Source: Amycolatopsis sp. FBCC-B4732 (GTDB lineage: Bacteria; Actinomycetota; Actinomycetes; Mycobacteriales; Pseudonocardiaceae). Taken from it: 64,000 nt of DNA. The notes below the pieces were generated by a model, which did not search any database, was not told the DNA's origin, and worked only from the letters and a program-made list of their open reading frames with translations. Both the position numbers and the translations under genes were made by a program. This document shows, one piece after another, positions 16,464 through 26,084 of this stretch (position 1 is its first letter; each line of letters starts with the position of its first letter). The stretch covers positions 5,232,001-5,296,000 of the forward strand of contig NZ_CP095376.1 of assembly GCF_023008405.1 (NCBI RefSeq), read 5' to 3'.

Positions 16464-17108
16464 ATGAACAGCACCGAAGCGGCGGCGCGCCGCCCCCAGC
16501 GCTCCAGCGACAAGCGCCGCGCGATCCTCGACGGCGCCCGGGTCACCTTCGCCCGCGAGGGCTACAGCCGGGCGAGCATCGACGCGATCGCCGCCGCGGC
16601 GGACGTCTCCACGCGCACCTTGTACAACCACTTCGGCGACAAGGCGCGGCTGTTCCAGGAGGTCATCCAGACCAGCGCGACCGAGGTCGCCGAGGCCCAG
16701 CTCGCCCTGCTCGAGAGCCACTTCGGCGCCGTCACCGACGTCGAGGCGGCGCTCACCGCGTTCGCCGTCGCCTGGGCCCGGCCGAACCCGGAGTTCGCCG
16801 ACCACTTCGCGCTCGTGCAGCAGATCCGGGCCGAGGCCGGGCACCTCCCGCCCGCGGTGCTGGCGGCCTGGCAGCAGGCCGGCCCGCACCGCGTCCAGGC
16901 GGAGCTCGCGGCGCGGCTGCGGCAGCTGGCCGAGCGCGGCCTGCTGCGCGTGGAGGACCCCGAGCGCGCCGCGTTCCACCTGTCGCTGCTCGCGGCGGCG
17001 GAGGTGGACAGCCGCAGCTACCACGGCGCGATCCCCGTCCCCGCCGCCGAAATCGCCGAGCTCGCCACCGCGGGCGTCCGGGTGTTCCTGCACGGCTACC
17101 TCCCCTGA
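16464..17108 (+). CDS. TetR-family repressor
   Basis: 214 residues. The N-terminal helix-turn-helix is standard (AREGYSRASIDAIAAAADVSTRTLYNHFGDKARLF, about 33-68, shown by its FxxxGY..TSIxxIA pattern); the rest is the ligand-binding and dimer domain. It is divergent from the exporter operon and probably represses it, and itself, until an angucycline intermediate binds. TAGGAT (16452-16457) ends 6 nt before the ATG, so the transcript may be leaderless. Its stop is 3 bp from the convergent end of the long biosynthetic operon, leaving no room for a terminator. Confidence 0.9.
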   Translation: MNSTEAAARRPQRSSDKRRAILDGARVTFAREGYSRASIDAIAAAADVSTRTLYNHFGDKARLFQEVIQTSATEVAEAQLALLESHFGAVTDVEAALTAFAVAWARPNPEFADHFALVQQIRAEAGHLPPAVLAAWQQAGPHRVQAELAARLRQLAERGLLRVEDPERAAFHLSLLAAAEVDSRSYHGAIPVPAAEIAELATAGVRVFLHGYLP

Positions 17109-17111
17109 CCC

Positions 17112-18431
17112 TCAGGCGGCGACGCGCGGGCGCGCGCCGTCCAGGACGGGGCCGGCGGCCAGGTTCAGGCACGCGAGCAGGCACCGGGCGCCGACGTTGA
17201 CGTAGCTGCCGTGGCCGACGAACCCGGCGAGCTCGGCCGGGGTCATCCAGCAGAAGTCGTCGGGGACGTCGAGGTCGGCGCCCGGCTCGGTTTCGACGAC
17301 GAGGTACCGGTTCTCCGCGTGGTGGAACCGGCCGCCCTCCTCCGAGTGGACGACGTCGAGCAGCCGCGCGGACGCCGGGGCCGCGAGCACCTCGTCGAGG
17401 AACCGCGGGCGGCCCCCGGCCGGGTAGTTGGCCGGGATGCAGTGGACCGTCGGCGCCATCTCGACGACGTCGTGCGTCCCCGCCTCCGTGCGGGCCTGGA
17501 CCAGCACCTCGAGCCGGCCGGCCACCCGCCGGCCGAGGAACGCGACGACCCCGCGCCCGTGCGGCGCGATCATCGGCTGCGACCAGCTCTTCACCTCGCG
17601 GTGCCCGGCCGTGACGTCGACCCCGATCACCGAGAAGTGCCGTCCGTCGCGGTGGCGGATCTCGTGCGGCCCCCGCTCCCAGTCCGGCAGCGCGGCCAGC
17701 GGCGTGCGCGTCCGGCTCAGCCGGTACCGCGCCTTGACCTCGGTGAACCAGCTGACGAGTTCGGCCGTGCGGGCCGGGCCCGGCGCCGCCCCGGCGGCGA
17801 ACGACAGCCCGGACAGCACCGTCCGGGCGTCCATGTTCACCACGTTGTCGGCCAGCAGCAGCTCGCCCAGCTGCGCCAGGGTCAGCCAGCAGAACCCGGG
17901 CCGCACGGGCACGTCCTCGGTCACCTCGATGATCATGTTGCGGTTGCGCTTGCTCAGGAACCACGAGCCCTGCTCGGACTGCAGCGAGTCGAAGACCACC
18001 CGGCCGCGGCGCGGACTGCGGAAGTGCTCGAGGTAGGGCACCGGGCTGCCCTGGTGCACGCGCGTGTAGTTGCTCTTGGTGGCCTGGACGGTCGGCGAGA
18101 GCTGGACGCCGTTGACGTTGCCCGGCTCAACTTTGGCCTGCATGAGGTAGTGCGGCTCCCCGCCGATCTCGCGGGTGAGGATGCCGAGGATGCCGATCTC
18201 GGGCTGCACGATGATCGGCTGGGTCCACGCCTCGACGTCGCGGTGGTCGGTGCCGATCGCCAGCCCCTCCACGGTGAAGAACCGCCCGCTGCGGTGGGCG
18301 AGGTCGCCGGTGACGGGATCGACCGCCCAGCCGGGCATCCGGTCGAGCCGGGTGCGGGTGACGGTGAAGTCCTGGGCCCGGTCGCGCTCGGCGAGCCAGT
18401 CCAGGCACTGCCCGATGTCGTGGAACAACAC
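17112..18431 (-). CDS. NDP-hexose 2,3-dehydratase
   Basis: Removes the C-2 hydroxyl of NDP-4-keto-6-deoxyglucose, the first step to 2-deoxysugars (TylX3/SpnO/UrdS family). 439 residues from GTG 18431 with GGGAGGG just upstream; the family length is about 430-480. It is made of two similar halves, each with an RxFFxVxG-type start, a W(T/S)QPxI element (AWTQPIIVQP and SWSQPMIAPH) and a conserved FCW(L/M)T stretch, as expected for this duplicated fold. It works with the 3-ketoreductase, without which the intermediate is unstable. Last gene of the 21-gene operon. Confidence 0.9.
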   Translation of the reverse strand: MLFHDIGQCLDWLAERDRAQDFTVTRTRLDRMPGWAVDPVTGDLAHRSGRFFTVEGLAIGTDHRDVEAWTQPIIVQPEIGILGILTREIGGEPHYLMQAKVEPGNVNGVQLSPTVQATKSNYTRVHQGSPVPYLEHFRSPRRGRVVFDSLQSEQGSWFLSKRNRNMIIEVTEDVPVRPGFCWLTLAQLGELLLADNVVNMDARTVLSGLSFAAGAAPGPARTAELVSWFTEVKARYRLSRTRTPLAALPDWERGPHEIRHRDGRHFSVIGVDVTAGHREVKSWSQPMIAPHGRGVVAFLGRRVAGRLEVLVQARTEAGTHDVVEMAPTVHCIPANYPAGGRPRFLDEVLAAPASARLLDVVHSEEGGRFHHAENRYLVVETEPGADLDVPDDFCWMTPAELAGFVGHGSYVNVGARCLLACLNLAAGPVLDGARPRVAA

Positions 18432-18442
18432 GATTTCCCTCC

Positions 18443-19330
18443 CTACGCGAGCGCCGGGGCGCCGGCCGCTTCGGCGATCTGCATGACGTACCGCCCGTAG
18501 TCCGAGCCCGACATCGCCGCGCCGAGCCGGTGGCACGCGGCCGCGTCGATGAACCCCATGCGCAGCGCGATCTCCTCGATGCAGGCGATCCGCACGCCCT
18601 GGCGGTTTTCGATGATCTGCACGTACTTCGCCGCCTCGGCCATCGCGTCCGGGGTTCCGGTGTCCAGCCAGGCGTACCCGCGGCCCAGGTCGACCAGCGT
18701 CGCGCGCCCGCGGTCGAGGTAGGCCCGGTTGACGTCGGTGATCTCCAGCTCGCCCCGCGCCGACGGCCGCTGCCGCGCGGCGATCGAGACGACTTCGCTG
18801 TCGTAGAGGTACAACCCGGTGATCGCCCGGTTCGACCGCGGCCGCGCCGGCTTCTCCTCCAGCGACACCAGCCGCCCGGTCTCGTCGGCCTCCCCGACGC
18901 CGTAGCGCTCGGGGTCGGCGACCGGGTAGCCGAACAGCGTGCAGCCGTCGAGGTTCTTGATCGCGTCGGCCAGGATCGTCGGGAACCGCGGGCCGTGGAA
19001 GATGTTGTCCCCGAGGATGAGCGCCACCGGCTCGTCCCCGATGTGCGCGGCGCCGAGCCGGAACGCGTCCGCGATCCCGCGCGGCCGGTCCTGCTCCGCG
19101 TAGGAGATGGTCATCCCCAGCGCGCTCCCGTCGCCGAACAGCCGCTCGTAGGCGGGCCGGTCGGCCGGGGTGGTGATGAGCAGGATGTCGTGGATCCCGG
19201 CGAGCTGGAGCACCGAAAACGGGTAGTAGATCATCGGCTTGTCGTAGACCTGCAGCAGCTGCTTGGACGTCGCCTGCGTGACCGGGCCGAGCCGCGAGCC
19301 GGTCCCGCCGGCCAGGATGACGCCCTTCAC
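18443..19330 (-). CDS. Glucose-1-phosphate thymidylyltransferase
   Basis: Makes dTDP-glucose from glucose 1-phosphate and dTTP, entry to the deoxysugar branch. 295 residues, usual for Rml[14 protein letters not shown] is the nucleotide-binding loop (normally GSGTRL), DKPMIYYP the substrate loop, ILGDNIFHG the metal site, and EEKP the sugar-binding element. GTG 19330 overlaps the 3-dehydrase stop (GTGA). A cluster copy such as this supplies sugar for the antibiotic independently of cell-wall rhamnose. Confidence 0.94.
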   Translation of the reverse strand: MKGVILAGGTGSRLGPVTQATSKQLLQVYDKPMIYYPFSVLQLAGIHDILLITTPADRPAYERLFGDGSALGMTISYAEQDRPRGIADAFRLGAAHIGDEPVALILGDNIFHGPRFPTILADAIKNLDGCTLFGYPVADPERYGVGEADETGRLVSLEEKPARPRSNRAITGLYLYDSEVVSIAARQRPSARGELEITDVNRAYLDRGRATLVDLGRGYAWLDTGTPDAMAEAAKYVQIIENRQGVRIACIEEIALRMGFIDAAACHRLGAAMSGSDYGRYVMQIAEAAGAPALA

Positions 19331-20640
19331 CGCTTCGCCGCCCGTCCGCCGACGAAGTCCTTCACCGACGACGAGACGTAGTCGATCATCTCGTCGGTCA
19401 GCCCCGGGTACACCCCGACCCAGAACGTGTTCTCGGTGACGACGTCGCTGTTGGTCAGCTCGCCCGAAACCCGGTAGCGCTGCCCCTGGTAGGCGGGGTG
19501 GCGGGTGAGGTTGCCCGCGAACAGCCGCCGGGTCCCGATCTTGCGTTCTTCCAGGAACGACACCAGTTCCGCGCGGGTGAAGGGCGCGTCGGCCGTGACG
19601 GTCAGCGCGAACCCGAACCAGCTCGGGTCGCTGCGTGGGGTCGCTTCCGGGAGCAGCAGGTGCGGCAGCCCGTCGACGGCGTCGCGCAGGCGCCGCCAGT
19701 TCCGCCGCCGCGCCGCGCAGAACTCGTCGAGCTTCGCCAGCTGCGAAAGCCCCAGCGCGGCTTGCAGGTCCGTCGTCTTCAGGTTGTAGCCGACGTGGGA
19801 AAAGATGTACTTGTGGTCGTAGCCGGCCGGCAGGTCGCCCAGCCGGTAGCCGAACCGCTTGAGGCACTTGTTGCTCTCCCCCGGCTCGCACCAGCAGTCC
19901 CGGCCCCAGTCGCGCAGGGACTCCACGATCCGGGCCAGGCCCAGGTCCGCGGTGAGCACGCAGCCGCCTTCGCCCATGGTGAGGTGGTGGGCCGGGTAGA
20001 AGCTGACGGTGGTGAGGTCGCCGAAGGTCCCGGTGAGCCGCCCGTCGTAGGTCGAGCCGACGGCGTCGCAGTTGTCCTCGACGAGGAACAGGCCCTTCTC
20101 TTCGGCCAGCCGGGCGATTTCCGTGGCCTCGAACGGGTTCCCGAGCGCGTGCGCGACCATGATCGCCCGGGTGCGGCCGGACACCGCGGCCGCGACCCGC
20201 TCGGCCGTCGTGTTGTAGGTGCCCAGCTCGATGTCGACGAACACCGGCACCAGGCCGTTCTGCAGGATCGGGTTCACCGTCGTCGGGAACCCGGCGGCGA
20301 CGGTGATCACCTCGTCGCCGGGGCGCAGCCGCCGCTCGCCGAGCTGCGGCGAGGTGAGCGCGGACAGCGCGAGCAGGTTGGCCGACGAGCCGGAGTTGGT
20401 CAGGTGCGCCTTGCGGCGGCCGAGTTTGCGGGCGAAGCGCGATTCGAACGTCCTCGACGCCCCGCCGGCGGCGATCTTCAGGTCGAGCGCGGCCGCGGCC
20501 AGCGCGACGCGGTCGTCGGCGTCCAGCACCGCGCCGGAAGGCCAGATTTCGGTTTCCCCGGGCACGAATCCGCGTCCGGTATCGGCTTCGGCGTGGTAGG
20601 CCCGGACTTCGTCGAGTATCGAGTTCCTGCGGTCGGTCAT
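19327..20640 (-). CDS. NDP-4-keto-hexose 3-dehydrase (PLP/[2Fe-2S], E1/SpnQ type)
   Basis: Removes the C-3 hydroxyl to give 2,3,6-trideoxy-4-ketohexose, the branch to rhodinose-type sugars. 437 residues. The PLP-binding Lys of the aminotransferase fold is replaced by His: [14 protein letters not shown] (His218/219), the mark of E1-type dehydrases. A Cys cluster in [11 protein letters not shown] (about 249-259) would hold the [2Fe-2S] centre needed for one-electron reduction. No dedicated E3 reductase is in the cluster, so a general ferredoxin or flavodoxin reductase may serve. It starts at ATG 20640, 9 nt after the 4,6-dehydratase stop. Confidence 0.93.
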   Translation of the reverse strand: MTDRRNSILDEVRAYHAEADTGRGFVPGETEIWPSGAVLDADDRVALAAAALDLKIAAGGASRTFESRFARKLGRRKAHLTNSGSSANLLALSALTSPQLGERRLRPGDEVITVAAGFPTTVNPILQNGLVPVFVDIELGTYNTTAERVAAAVSGRTRAIMVAHALGNPFEATEIARLAEEKGLFLVEDNCDAVGSTYDGRLTGTFGDLTTVSFYPAHHLTMGEGGCVLTADLGLARIVESLRDWGRDCWCEPGESNKCLKRFGYRLGDLPAGYDHKYIFSHVGYNLKTTDLQAALGLSQLAKLDEFCAARRRNWRRLRDAVDGLPHLLLPEATPRSDPSWFGFALTVTADAPFTRAELVSFLEERKIGTRRLFAGNLTRHPAYQGQRYRVSGELTNSDVVTENTFWVGVYPGLTDEMIDYVSSSVKDFVGGRAAKR

Positions 20641-20649
20641 GCGTCCTCC

Positions 20650-21630
20650 TCACAGCGCGGCGGCGCGGCTCGCGGAAGCGGCCCACCAGCCGGGGTTTTC
20701 GCGGTACCAGGCGACAGTGGCGGCCAGCCCGGCGTCGAACGGGACGCGCGGGGCCCAGCCCAGCTCGGTGCGGATGCGGCTGTCGTCCAGCGCGTAGCGC
20801 CGGTCGTGCCCCTTGCGGTCGGGCACGCGGCGCACCAGCCGCTCGCCGGCCCCGCAGAGTTCGAGCAGCCGCCGGGTGAGCTCCAGGTTGCTCAGCCCGG
20901 TCCCGCCGCCCACGTGGTACACCGCGCCGGCGCGGCCGCCGGTGAGCACGGCGTGCACGGCACGGCAGTGGTCGTCGACGTGCAGCCATTCGCGCACGTT
21001 GCGCCCGTCGCCGTAGAGCGGCACGGGCCGGTCCCGCAGCAGGTTGGTGACGAACAGCGGGATGACCTTCTCGGGGTGCTGGCGGGGCCCGTAGTTGTTG
21101 CAGCACCGCGTGATCGAGACGTCGAGACCGTGGGTGCGCCAGTACGCGCGCGCCACCAGGTCCGACGCCGCCTTGGACGCCGCGTACGGCGAGTTCGGCA
21201 GCAGCGGCGAGTCCTCGGTCCAGGCGCCGTCGTCGATGGAGCCGTACACCTCGTCGGTGGACACGTGCACCACCCGGGCCACGCGGGCGTCGGCGCACGC
21301 CTGCAGCACCGCGCCGGTGCCCTCCACGTTGGTGCGCAGGAAGTCGCCCGCCGCGGCCAGCGATCTGTCCACATGCGACTCCGCGGCGAAGTGCGCCACC
21401 AGGTCGTGCCCGGGCACGAGCGCGGCCAGCAGCGCGGTGTCCCGGACGTCGCCCTCGGCGAACTCCAGCCGCGGGTGCGCGGCCGGGAGGTTGTCGCGGC
21501 GGCCGGCGTAGCCGAGGTTGTCGAGCACGGTGACCCGCGCGCCGTCCGTGCCCGGGTAGGCACCGGCGAGCAGGCCGCGGACGTAGGCGGAGCCGATGAA
21601 CCCGGCTCCCCCGGTGACCAGGATCCGCAT
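20650..21630 (-). CDS. dTDP-glucose 4,6-dehydratase
   Basis: Converts dTDP-glucose to dTDP-4-keto-6-deoxyglucose with bound NAD. 326 residues. TGGAGFIGS (NAD binding) at the start, HVSTDEVYG with the Thr-Asp-Glu acid-base group, and YAASKAASD with the Tyr-x3-Lys pair; NNYGPRQHPEK is the RmlB signature. The ATG at 21630 overlaps the 3-ketoreductase stop (ATGA). A cluster-dedicated copy. Confidence 0.94.
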   Translation of the reverse strand: MRILVTGGAGFIGSAYVRGLLAGAYPGTDGARVTVLDNLGYAGRRDNLPAAHPRLEFAEGDVRDTALLAALVPGHDLVAHFAAESHVDRSLAAAGDFLRTNVEGTGAVLQACADARVARVVHVSTDEVYGSIDDGAWTEDSPLLPNSPYAASKAASDLVARAYWRTHGLDVSITRCCNNYGPRQHPEKVIPLFVTNLLRDRPVPLYGDGRNVREWLHVDDHCRAVHAVLTGGRAGAVYHVGGGTGLSNLELTRRLLELCGAGERLVRRVPDRKGHDRRYALDDSRIRTELGWAPRVPFDAGLAATVAWYRENPGWWAASASRAAAL

Positions 21631-22610
21631 CACCCCACCGCCCCGCACACCCGCGCGGCCGCCGCGACCTCGTCGAACAACGCGGCCAGCCGCAGCACGT
21701 TCCGCCCTTCCAGCTCGCCGGGGACGCCGGTCCGCACCGACCGGGCGAACTCGGCCAGCACGTTGCCGAACTGGTCGTCGGCGGGCAGCGTCCGCCGGTC
21801 GATCCGGTCCTGGGTCTCGATCCGCAGCACCGGCCGGTGCCCGGCGGGCGGCGTGTAGGCCCACTCCACGACGATCCGCCCGGTCTCGCCCCAGAGTTCG
21901 TAGCTCGCCCGGTAGGCGTGCTCCATGCCCCACGTCAGGTGGGCGGTGCGCCCGGCCGGGTCGGTGAGCAGCGCGGCGCCCGAGAGGTCGACGCCGTGTT
22001 CGGCGCTGTGCCGCACGACCGCGCCGGCGACCGAAAGCTCGTCGCCCAGCAGCATCAACGCCGTCCGCAGCGGGTAGCCGCCGATCTCCACGAGCGCGCC
22101 GCCGCCGGCCGCGGTGTAGCGCATGTCGTCCGCGGGCTTGGGCGGGAAGGCGAATTCCGCGGTGAGGCCGCGGACTTCCCCGATCGCGCCCGCGGCCACC
22201 AGCTCCCGCACCACGGCGTGCTGGGCGTGCCGGGCGAACATGAAGTTCTCGACCAGCGAGAGCCCGCGCTCTTCGGCGAGCCGGACCAGGCGCAGGCTCG
22301 CCGGCAGGGTCCCGGTCAGCGGCTTTTCGCACAGCACGTGCAAACCGGCCCGCAGCGCGCGCTCGACCCACTCCGCGTGCAGGGCCGCCGGGAGCGGGAC
22401 GTAGACGGCGTCGAGGTCGTCGCGGGCGAGCAGCTGTTCGTACCCCTCGACCGCTTCCCCGCCGAACTCCGCGGTGACGCTCTTCGCCTTCGTCTCGTCC
22501 CGGCTCGCGACGGCCACCAGCTCGACGTCGCTGCGGCGCGCGACCGCCGGCAGCATCCGGCGCCGGACGATCGACGCGCAGCCGAGCACGCCGAGCCGGA
22601 CCGGCGTCAC
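21630..22610 (-). CDS. NDP-hexose 3-ketoreductase (Gfo/Idh/MocA family)
   Basis: Predicted to reduce the C-3 keto group left by the 2,3-dehydratase (SpnN/UrdT/TylC1 role). 326 residues: an N-terminal Rossmann domain starting LGVLGCASIVRR, the EKPLTG motif with the catalytic Lys, and a substrate domain with GGALVEIGGYP. GTG 22610 overlaps the glycosyltransferase stop (GTGA). Position among sugar genes gives the role; the family alone would only say oxidoreductase. Confidence 0.9.
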   Translation of the reverse strand: MTPVRLGVLGCASIVRRRMLPAVARRSDVELVAVASRDETKAKSVTAEFGGEAVEGYEQLLARDDLDAVYVPLPAALHAEWVERALRAGLHVLCEKPLTGTLPASLRLVRLAEERGLSLVENFMFARHAQHAVVRELVAAGAIGEVRGLTAEFAFPPKPADDMRYTAAGGGALVEIGGYPLRTALMLLGDELSVAGAVVRHSAEHGVDLSGAALLTDPAGRTAHLTWGMEHAYRASYELWGETGRIVVEWAYTPPAGHRPVLRIETQDRIDRRTLPADDQFGNVLAEFARSVRTGVPGELEGRNVLRLAALFDEVAAAARVCGAVG

Positions 22611-23890
22611 CGGGTCACCCCGCGGTGCTCGGCGGTCAGCCGTTCCAGCACGGGAACGACTTCGGTGGGCGCGGGCACGGCCAGCGCGTCCCGGTGCAGT
22701 CCGGCCGCACCGGCGGCGAACGACGGCTCGGTCATGATCCGGGTGAGCTGCTTGCGCACGACGTCCGCGGCGAACGGCTCGTCGTCGACGACCAGGCCGG
22801 CCCCGCTCGTTTCGACGAGCCGGGCGATGTCGTCGTAGTAGACGCTGCGTTCCTTCCAGACCAGCTGCGGCACCCGGTGCGCGACGGCGGCCGCGAACGT
22901 CCCGCCCCCGCCGTGGTGGATGATCGCCGCGCAGGTCGGCAGCAGCAGGTTCAGCGGCAGGTAGTCGACGACGCGGACGTGGTCCGGCACGTGCCCGACG
23001 GACGCCAGCTGCGCCTCGTTCAGCGTCGCCACGACCTCGACGTCCAGCCCGCTGGTGACCTCGAAGAGCTCTTCGGCCGCGACTTTGCTGGTACCGCCGG
23101 GGAAGAAGCTCCGGATGCCCGCCCCCAGCGACACCGCCACCCGCGGGCGCCCGCCCGGGTCGTCCAGCCAGTCCGGCACGGTCATCGTGCCGGTGTAGGG
23201 CACCGGCCGCAGCGGGACGTACCGCAGCTCCGGCGCCGGCGTGCGCAACCGCACGCCGGGATAGGCGTCGAGGGTGAACTGGCCCAGCAGGAGGTCTTCG
23301 CCGAACTCGACACCGAAGCGCTCCAGCATCGGGCGCATGTGCGCGAGCATCGGGTCGGCCGGGGCGCCGGGGCGGGCGGTGACGCGGTTGAGCACGGCGC
23401 GCAGCCACGCGACGTCGTCCACCGACCACAGCACCCGGGCGTGCGCGGCGCCGGAGACCCGCGCCGCGATCGCGGCGGGGAACGAGATCGAGTCCCAGAC
23501 GATCAGGTCCGGCCGCCACCGCAGGGCGAACGCGACCAGGTCGTCGGCGAGCAGGTTCCCGCGCGCCCCCGGCGGTTCCGGGTCGTAGTAGCGGCGGAAC
23601 CCGCGCAGCACCATCTTCGACGGCGGCCGCCCGGGCGCGCGGTCGCGGCCCTCGTCGCCGATCAGCTCCAGCACCCGCTCGTACAGCGCGTCGCTCTCGT
23701 GCGCGTTGGCCTTGGGGAAGTCCCACTCCCCCGCCGCGACCGCGGTCAGGCCGAGCGCGCGCACGGCGCCGGTCATCTCCGGGTGGGTCGCCACCCGGAC
23801 CTCGTGGCCGGCGCCCTGCAGCGCACCCGCCAGCGGCACCAGCGGGTTGAGGTGCGCGAACGCCGAAGGAGCGCAGAAGAGGACCTTCAT
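22607..23890 (-). CDS. GT1-family glycosyltransferase (EryCIII/UrdGT type)
   Basis: Moves the deoxysugar from its dTDP form to the angucycline. 427 residues with the GT-B layout: MKVLFCAPSAFAHLNP at the N-terminus and the nucleotide-binding HHGGGGTFAAAVAHRVPQLV stretch near residue 345. It lies between the methyltransferase (stop-start overlap) and the 3-ketoreductase. It is the only sugar-antibiotic GT1 in the window, so it should set the single trideoxysugar; I take it as the counterpart of the second Bex glycosyltransferase. Regiochemistry cannot be read. Confidence 0.92.
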   Translation of the reverse strand: MKVLFCAPSAFAHLNPLVPLAGALQGAGHEVRVATHPEMTGAVRALGLTAVAAGEWDFPKANAHESDALYERVLELIGDEGRDRAPGRPPSKMVLRGFRRYYDPEPPGARGNLLADDLVAFALRWRPDLIVWDSISFPAAIAARVSGAAHARVLWSVDDVAWLRAVLNRVTARPGAPADPMLAHMRPMLERFGVEFGEDLLLGQFTLDAYPGVRLRTPAPELRYVPLRPVPYTGTMTVPDWLDDPGGRPRVAVSLGAGIRSFFPGGTSKVAAEELFEVTSGLDVEVVATLNEAQLASVGHVPDHVRVVDYLPLNLLLPTCAAIIHHGGGGTFAAAVAHRVPQLVWKERSVYYDDIARLVETSGAGLVVDDEPFAADVVRKQLTRIMTEPSFAAGAAGLHRDALAVPAPTEVVPVLERLTAEHRGVTR

Positions 23891-24648
23891 CGCCGCCCCC
23901 GCACCGAAAACAGCAGCGTGGTGACGTCGCGGACCTCGGGCCGGTCGAGCGTCGCCACGAACTCGGCGACGTCTTCGGCGGAGACCAGGCCGTTTTCCAC
24001 CAGGGGCGCGCCCTGCAGGTTCATCCGCGCCCGCATCAGCTCGTTCTCCTCCTCACCCTGCCCCGGCCCGAGCGGCCGGACGGTCTGCTCCACGGCTTCG
24101 AAGCCGGTGCGCGCGAGCAGCGACGGCAGCCGGCGGGCGAGCCGCCAGTCCAGGCCCGCGCCCGCGGCGGCCTTCGCGTAGCCCTCGACGACCCGGCGGC
24201 CCAGCGGGGTCGCGCAGTCGTCGCTCGGCATGAAGTAGAAGTCCTCGGCGACGAGGTACCCGCCCGGCGCGAGCCAGCGGTGCACGCGGTCGAGCACCGC
24301 CTCCGGGTCCGGCAGGTACGACAGCACCGCCCGGGCCAGCACGAGGTCGAACGAGCCGTCCGGGAAGTCGGCTTCGGCCAGATCGGCCTGCTGCACGGTC
24401 AGGTTGTCCGCCGCGGCGCCGGCCAGGGCAGTGGTGTCGCGGTCGAGCGCGAGCACCGAGCCCCGCGGGACCTGCCCGGCCAGCCAGCGCGACATCGACC
24501 CGAGGCCGGCCCCGAGGTCGAGGCAGCGCCAGTCCGGGCGGATGCCGAGCCCGGTGATCATCCCGCGGGTCCCCGGGTCGTAGTTGCGTTCCCACAGCCT
24601 GCCGATCACCTGCTCGGTGTCGGCGGCCTGCTCGGTCTCCTGGGTCAT
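23887..24648 (-). CDS. SAM-dependent methyltransferase
   Basis: 253 residues, class I Rossmann methyltransferase. Motif I is LDLGAGLGSMSR (about 49-60), followed by VLALDRD and a post-II ARAVLSYLPDPEAVL segment typical of the UbiE/methyltransf_11 group; LAPGGYLVAEDFYF is motif III. In this operon (between ferredoxin and glycosyltransferase) it most likely methylates the aglycone or a sugar hydroxyl, or has become a non-methylating tailoring enzyme, as happens in type II PKS clusters. ATG 24648 overlaps the ferredoxin stop. Confidence 0.85.
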   Translation of the reverse strand: MTQETEQAADTEQVIGRLWERNYDPGTRGMITGLGIRPDWRCLDLGAGLGSMSRWLAGQVPRGSVLALDRDTTALAGAAADNLTVQQADLAEADFPDGSFDLVLARAVLSYLPDPEAVLDRVHRWLAPGGYLVAEDFYFMPSDDCATPLGRRVVEGYAKAAAGAGLDWRLARRLPSLLARTGFEAVEQTVRPLGPGQGEEENELMRARMNLQGAPLVENGLVSAEDVAEFVATLDRPEVRDVTTLLFSVRGRR

Positions 24649-24866
24649 CGGGCGCTCCCTTCGTCGGTCCCGTGCACCGTGATCGCGCCGGTGGGGCAGC
24701 ACCGGGCGACGTCCTCCAGCAGTTGCGCGTCCCACGCCCCGGCCGCTGAGGGCCGGAAGACGGCGAACCCGTCGTCACCGACCCGGAACAGCCCGGGCGC
24801 CATCACCTCGCACGACCCGGACCCGCAGCACAGGGCCCGGTCGACGCGGACGGCGGGGCCGCTCAT
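24645..24866 (-). CDS. [3Fe-4S] ferredoxin, P450 redox partner
   Basis: 73 residues, the size of actinomycete P450-linked ferredoxins. Cys13/Cys14, Cys19 and Cys56/57 (CCGSGSC and RCCPTGAI) give the C-x5-C ... C-P pattern of a [3Fe-4S] cluster. ATG 24866 overlaps the P450 stop (ATGA), so the pair is made together and it should pass electrons to that P450; it could also serve the [2Fe-2S] 3-dehydrase. Confidence 0.93.
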   Translation of the reverse strand: MSGPAVRVDRALCCGSGSCEVMAPGLFRVGDDGFAVFRPSAAGAWDAQLLEDVARCCPTGAITVHGTDEGSAR

Positions 24867-26083
24867 CGCGCCGCGTCCACCGGGAGCGCGGTCAGCCGCC
24901 GCATCGCCCAGTTCTCGATGTAGCGCACGTCCGCGCGCCCGGTCGCGAGCCGCAGCCCGGGGAACCGGCGGAACAGCGCCGTCACCGACAGCCCGATCTC
25001 CAGCCGGGCGAGCGCGGCACCGAGGCAGTTGTGCAGGCCGTGCCCGAAACCGACGTGCCGGGGCCCGGTCCGGGCCAGGTCGAGCCGTCCGGGGTCGGGG
25101 AACCGCCGCGGGTCGCGGTTCGCCGCGAGCAGCCCGGCGATCACCGGCGAGCCGGCGGGCAGCCGGGTGCCGGCGAAGTCGACGTCTTCGGTGGTCACCC
25201 GGAACAGGGCGGTGGTAAGCGCGCCTTCGTAGCGCAGCAGTTCTTCCACCGCGGCCGTGGTGTCCGCGCCGCCGGTCAGCGCGGCCCGCTGGTCCGGGTG
25301 GTCCAGCAGGGCGAGCACGGCGTTGCCGAGGAACGCGCGGACGGTGTCGCTGCCCGCCATGATCATCGCCGCCACCATCGCGACCAGCTCGCGCTCGTCG
25401 AGGCGGTCGCCGTCTTCGGACGCCTCGACCAGCGCGGACGTCAGGTCGTCGGCCGGCGTGCGGCGCTTCTCGGCGACGAGTTCCTCGGCGTACTCGCAGA
25501 TCCGCGCGAACCCGGCGGGCACCCGGTCCATCAGCGCCGGGTCCGACGGGAACGCCTGGGTCAGCGCGTCCACCAGGTCGCGGTGGCGCTCGATCCGCAG
25601 GCCGAGGATGGCGCCGAGCATCTCCGAGGAGACGACGCCGGCGAAGTCGTCCATGACGTCGAACGTGCCGAGCGCGGCGCAGCGGTCCAAGGTCCGGTCC
25701 ACCAGCCCGGTGAGCTCGTCCCGCCATCGCTCGACGCGGCGGGTGGTGAACGCGCTCATCGCGAGCCGGCGCAGCCGCGTGTGCGCGGGCGGGTCCACCA
25801 CGGTGACCGCGCGTTCGAGGACGCTGCCCGCGCCGCTGACCAGGCCGGCTTCGCGGAACTCGGAATTGCCCCAGGTGCCGCCCTCGGAGGAGAAGCGCGG
25901 GTCGGCGAGCAGGGCGCGCACGTCGTCGTAGCGCGTGACCAGCCACATGCGCACGTCCCCGACCGGGAAGCGGAACTCGTGCACGGGGTCGTGCTCGCGC
26001 AGCCGGGCGAGCGTCGGGTACGGGTCCTGGTAGTAGCCGGCGGTGAACAGCCCGGCCGGGGGTGCTTCGGCGGGGGTGGTCAT
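24863..26083 (-). CDS. Cytochrome P450 tailoring oxygenase
   Basis: 406 residues, CYP105/107-like size. The I-helix oxygen-binding motif is MAGSDTVRAF, the K-helix ExxR is in EELLRYEG, and the heme loop FGHGLHNCLG carries the Cys ligand near residue 355. Its ferredoxin follows directly. Likely hydroxylates or couples the angucycline skeleton; the exact carbon is not predictable. It starts at ATG 26083, one base after the stop of the antibiotic-monooxygenase-like gene. Confidence 0.94.
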   Translation of the reverse strand: MTTPAEAPPAGLFTAGYYQDPYPTLARLREHDPVHEFRFPVGDVRMWLVTRYDDVRALLADPRFSSEGGTWGNSEFREAGLVSGAGSVLERAVTVVDPPAHTRLRRLAMSAFTTRRVERWRDELTGLVDRTLDRCAALGTFDVMDDFAGVVSSEMLGAILGLRIERHRDLVDALTQAFPSDPALMDRVPAGFARICEYAEELVAEKRRTPADDLTSALVEASEDGDRLDERELVAMVAAMIMAGSDTVRAFLGNAVLALLDHPDQRAALTGGADTTAAVEELLRYEGALTTALFRVTTEDVDFAGTRLPAGSPVIAGLLAANRDPRRFPDPGRLDLARTGPRHVGFGHGLHNCLGAALARLEIGLSVTALFRRFPGLRLATGRADVRYIENWAMRRLTALPVDAAR

Positions 26084-26084
26084 T

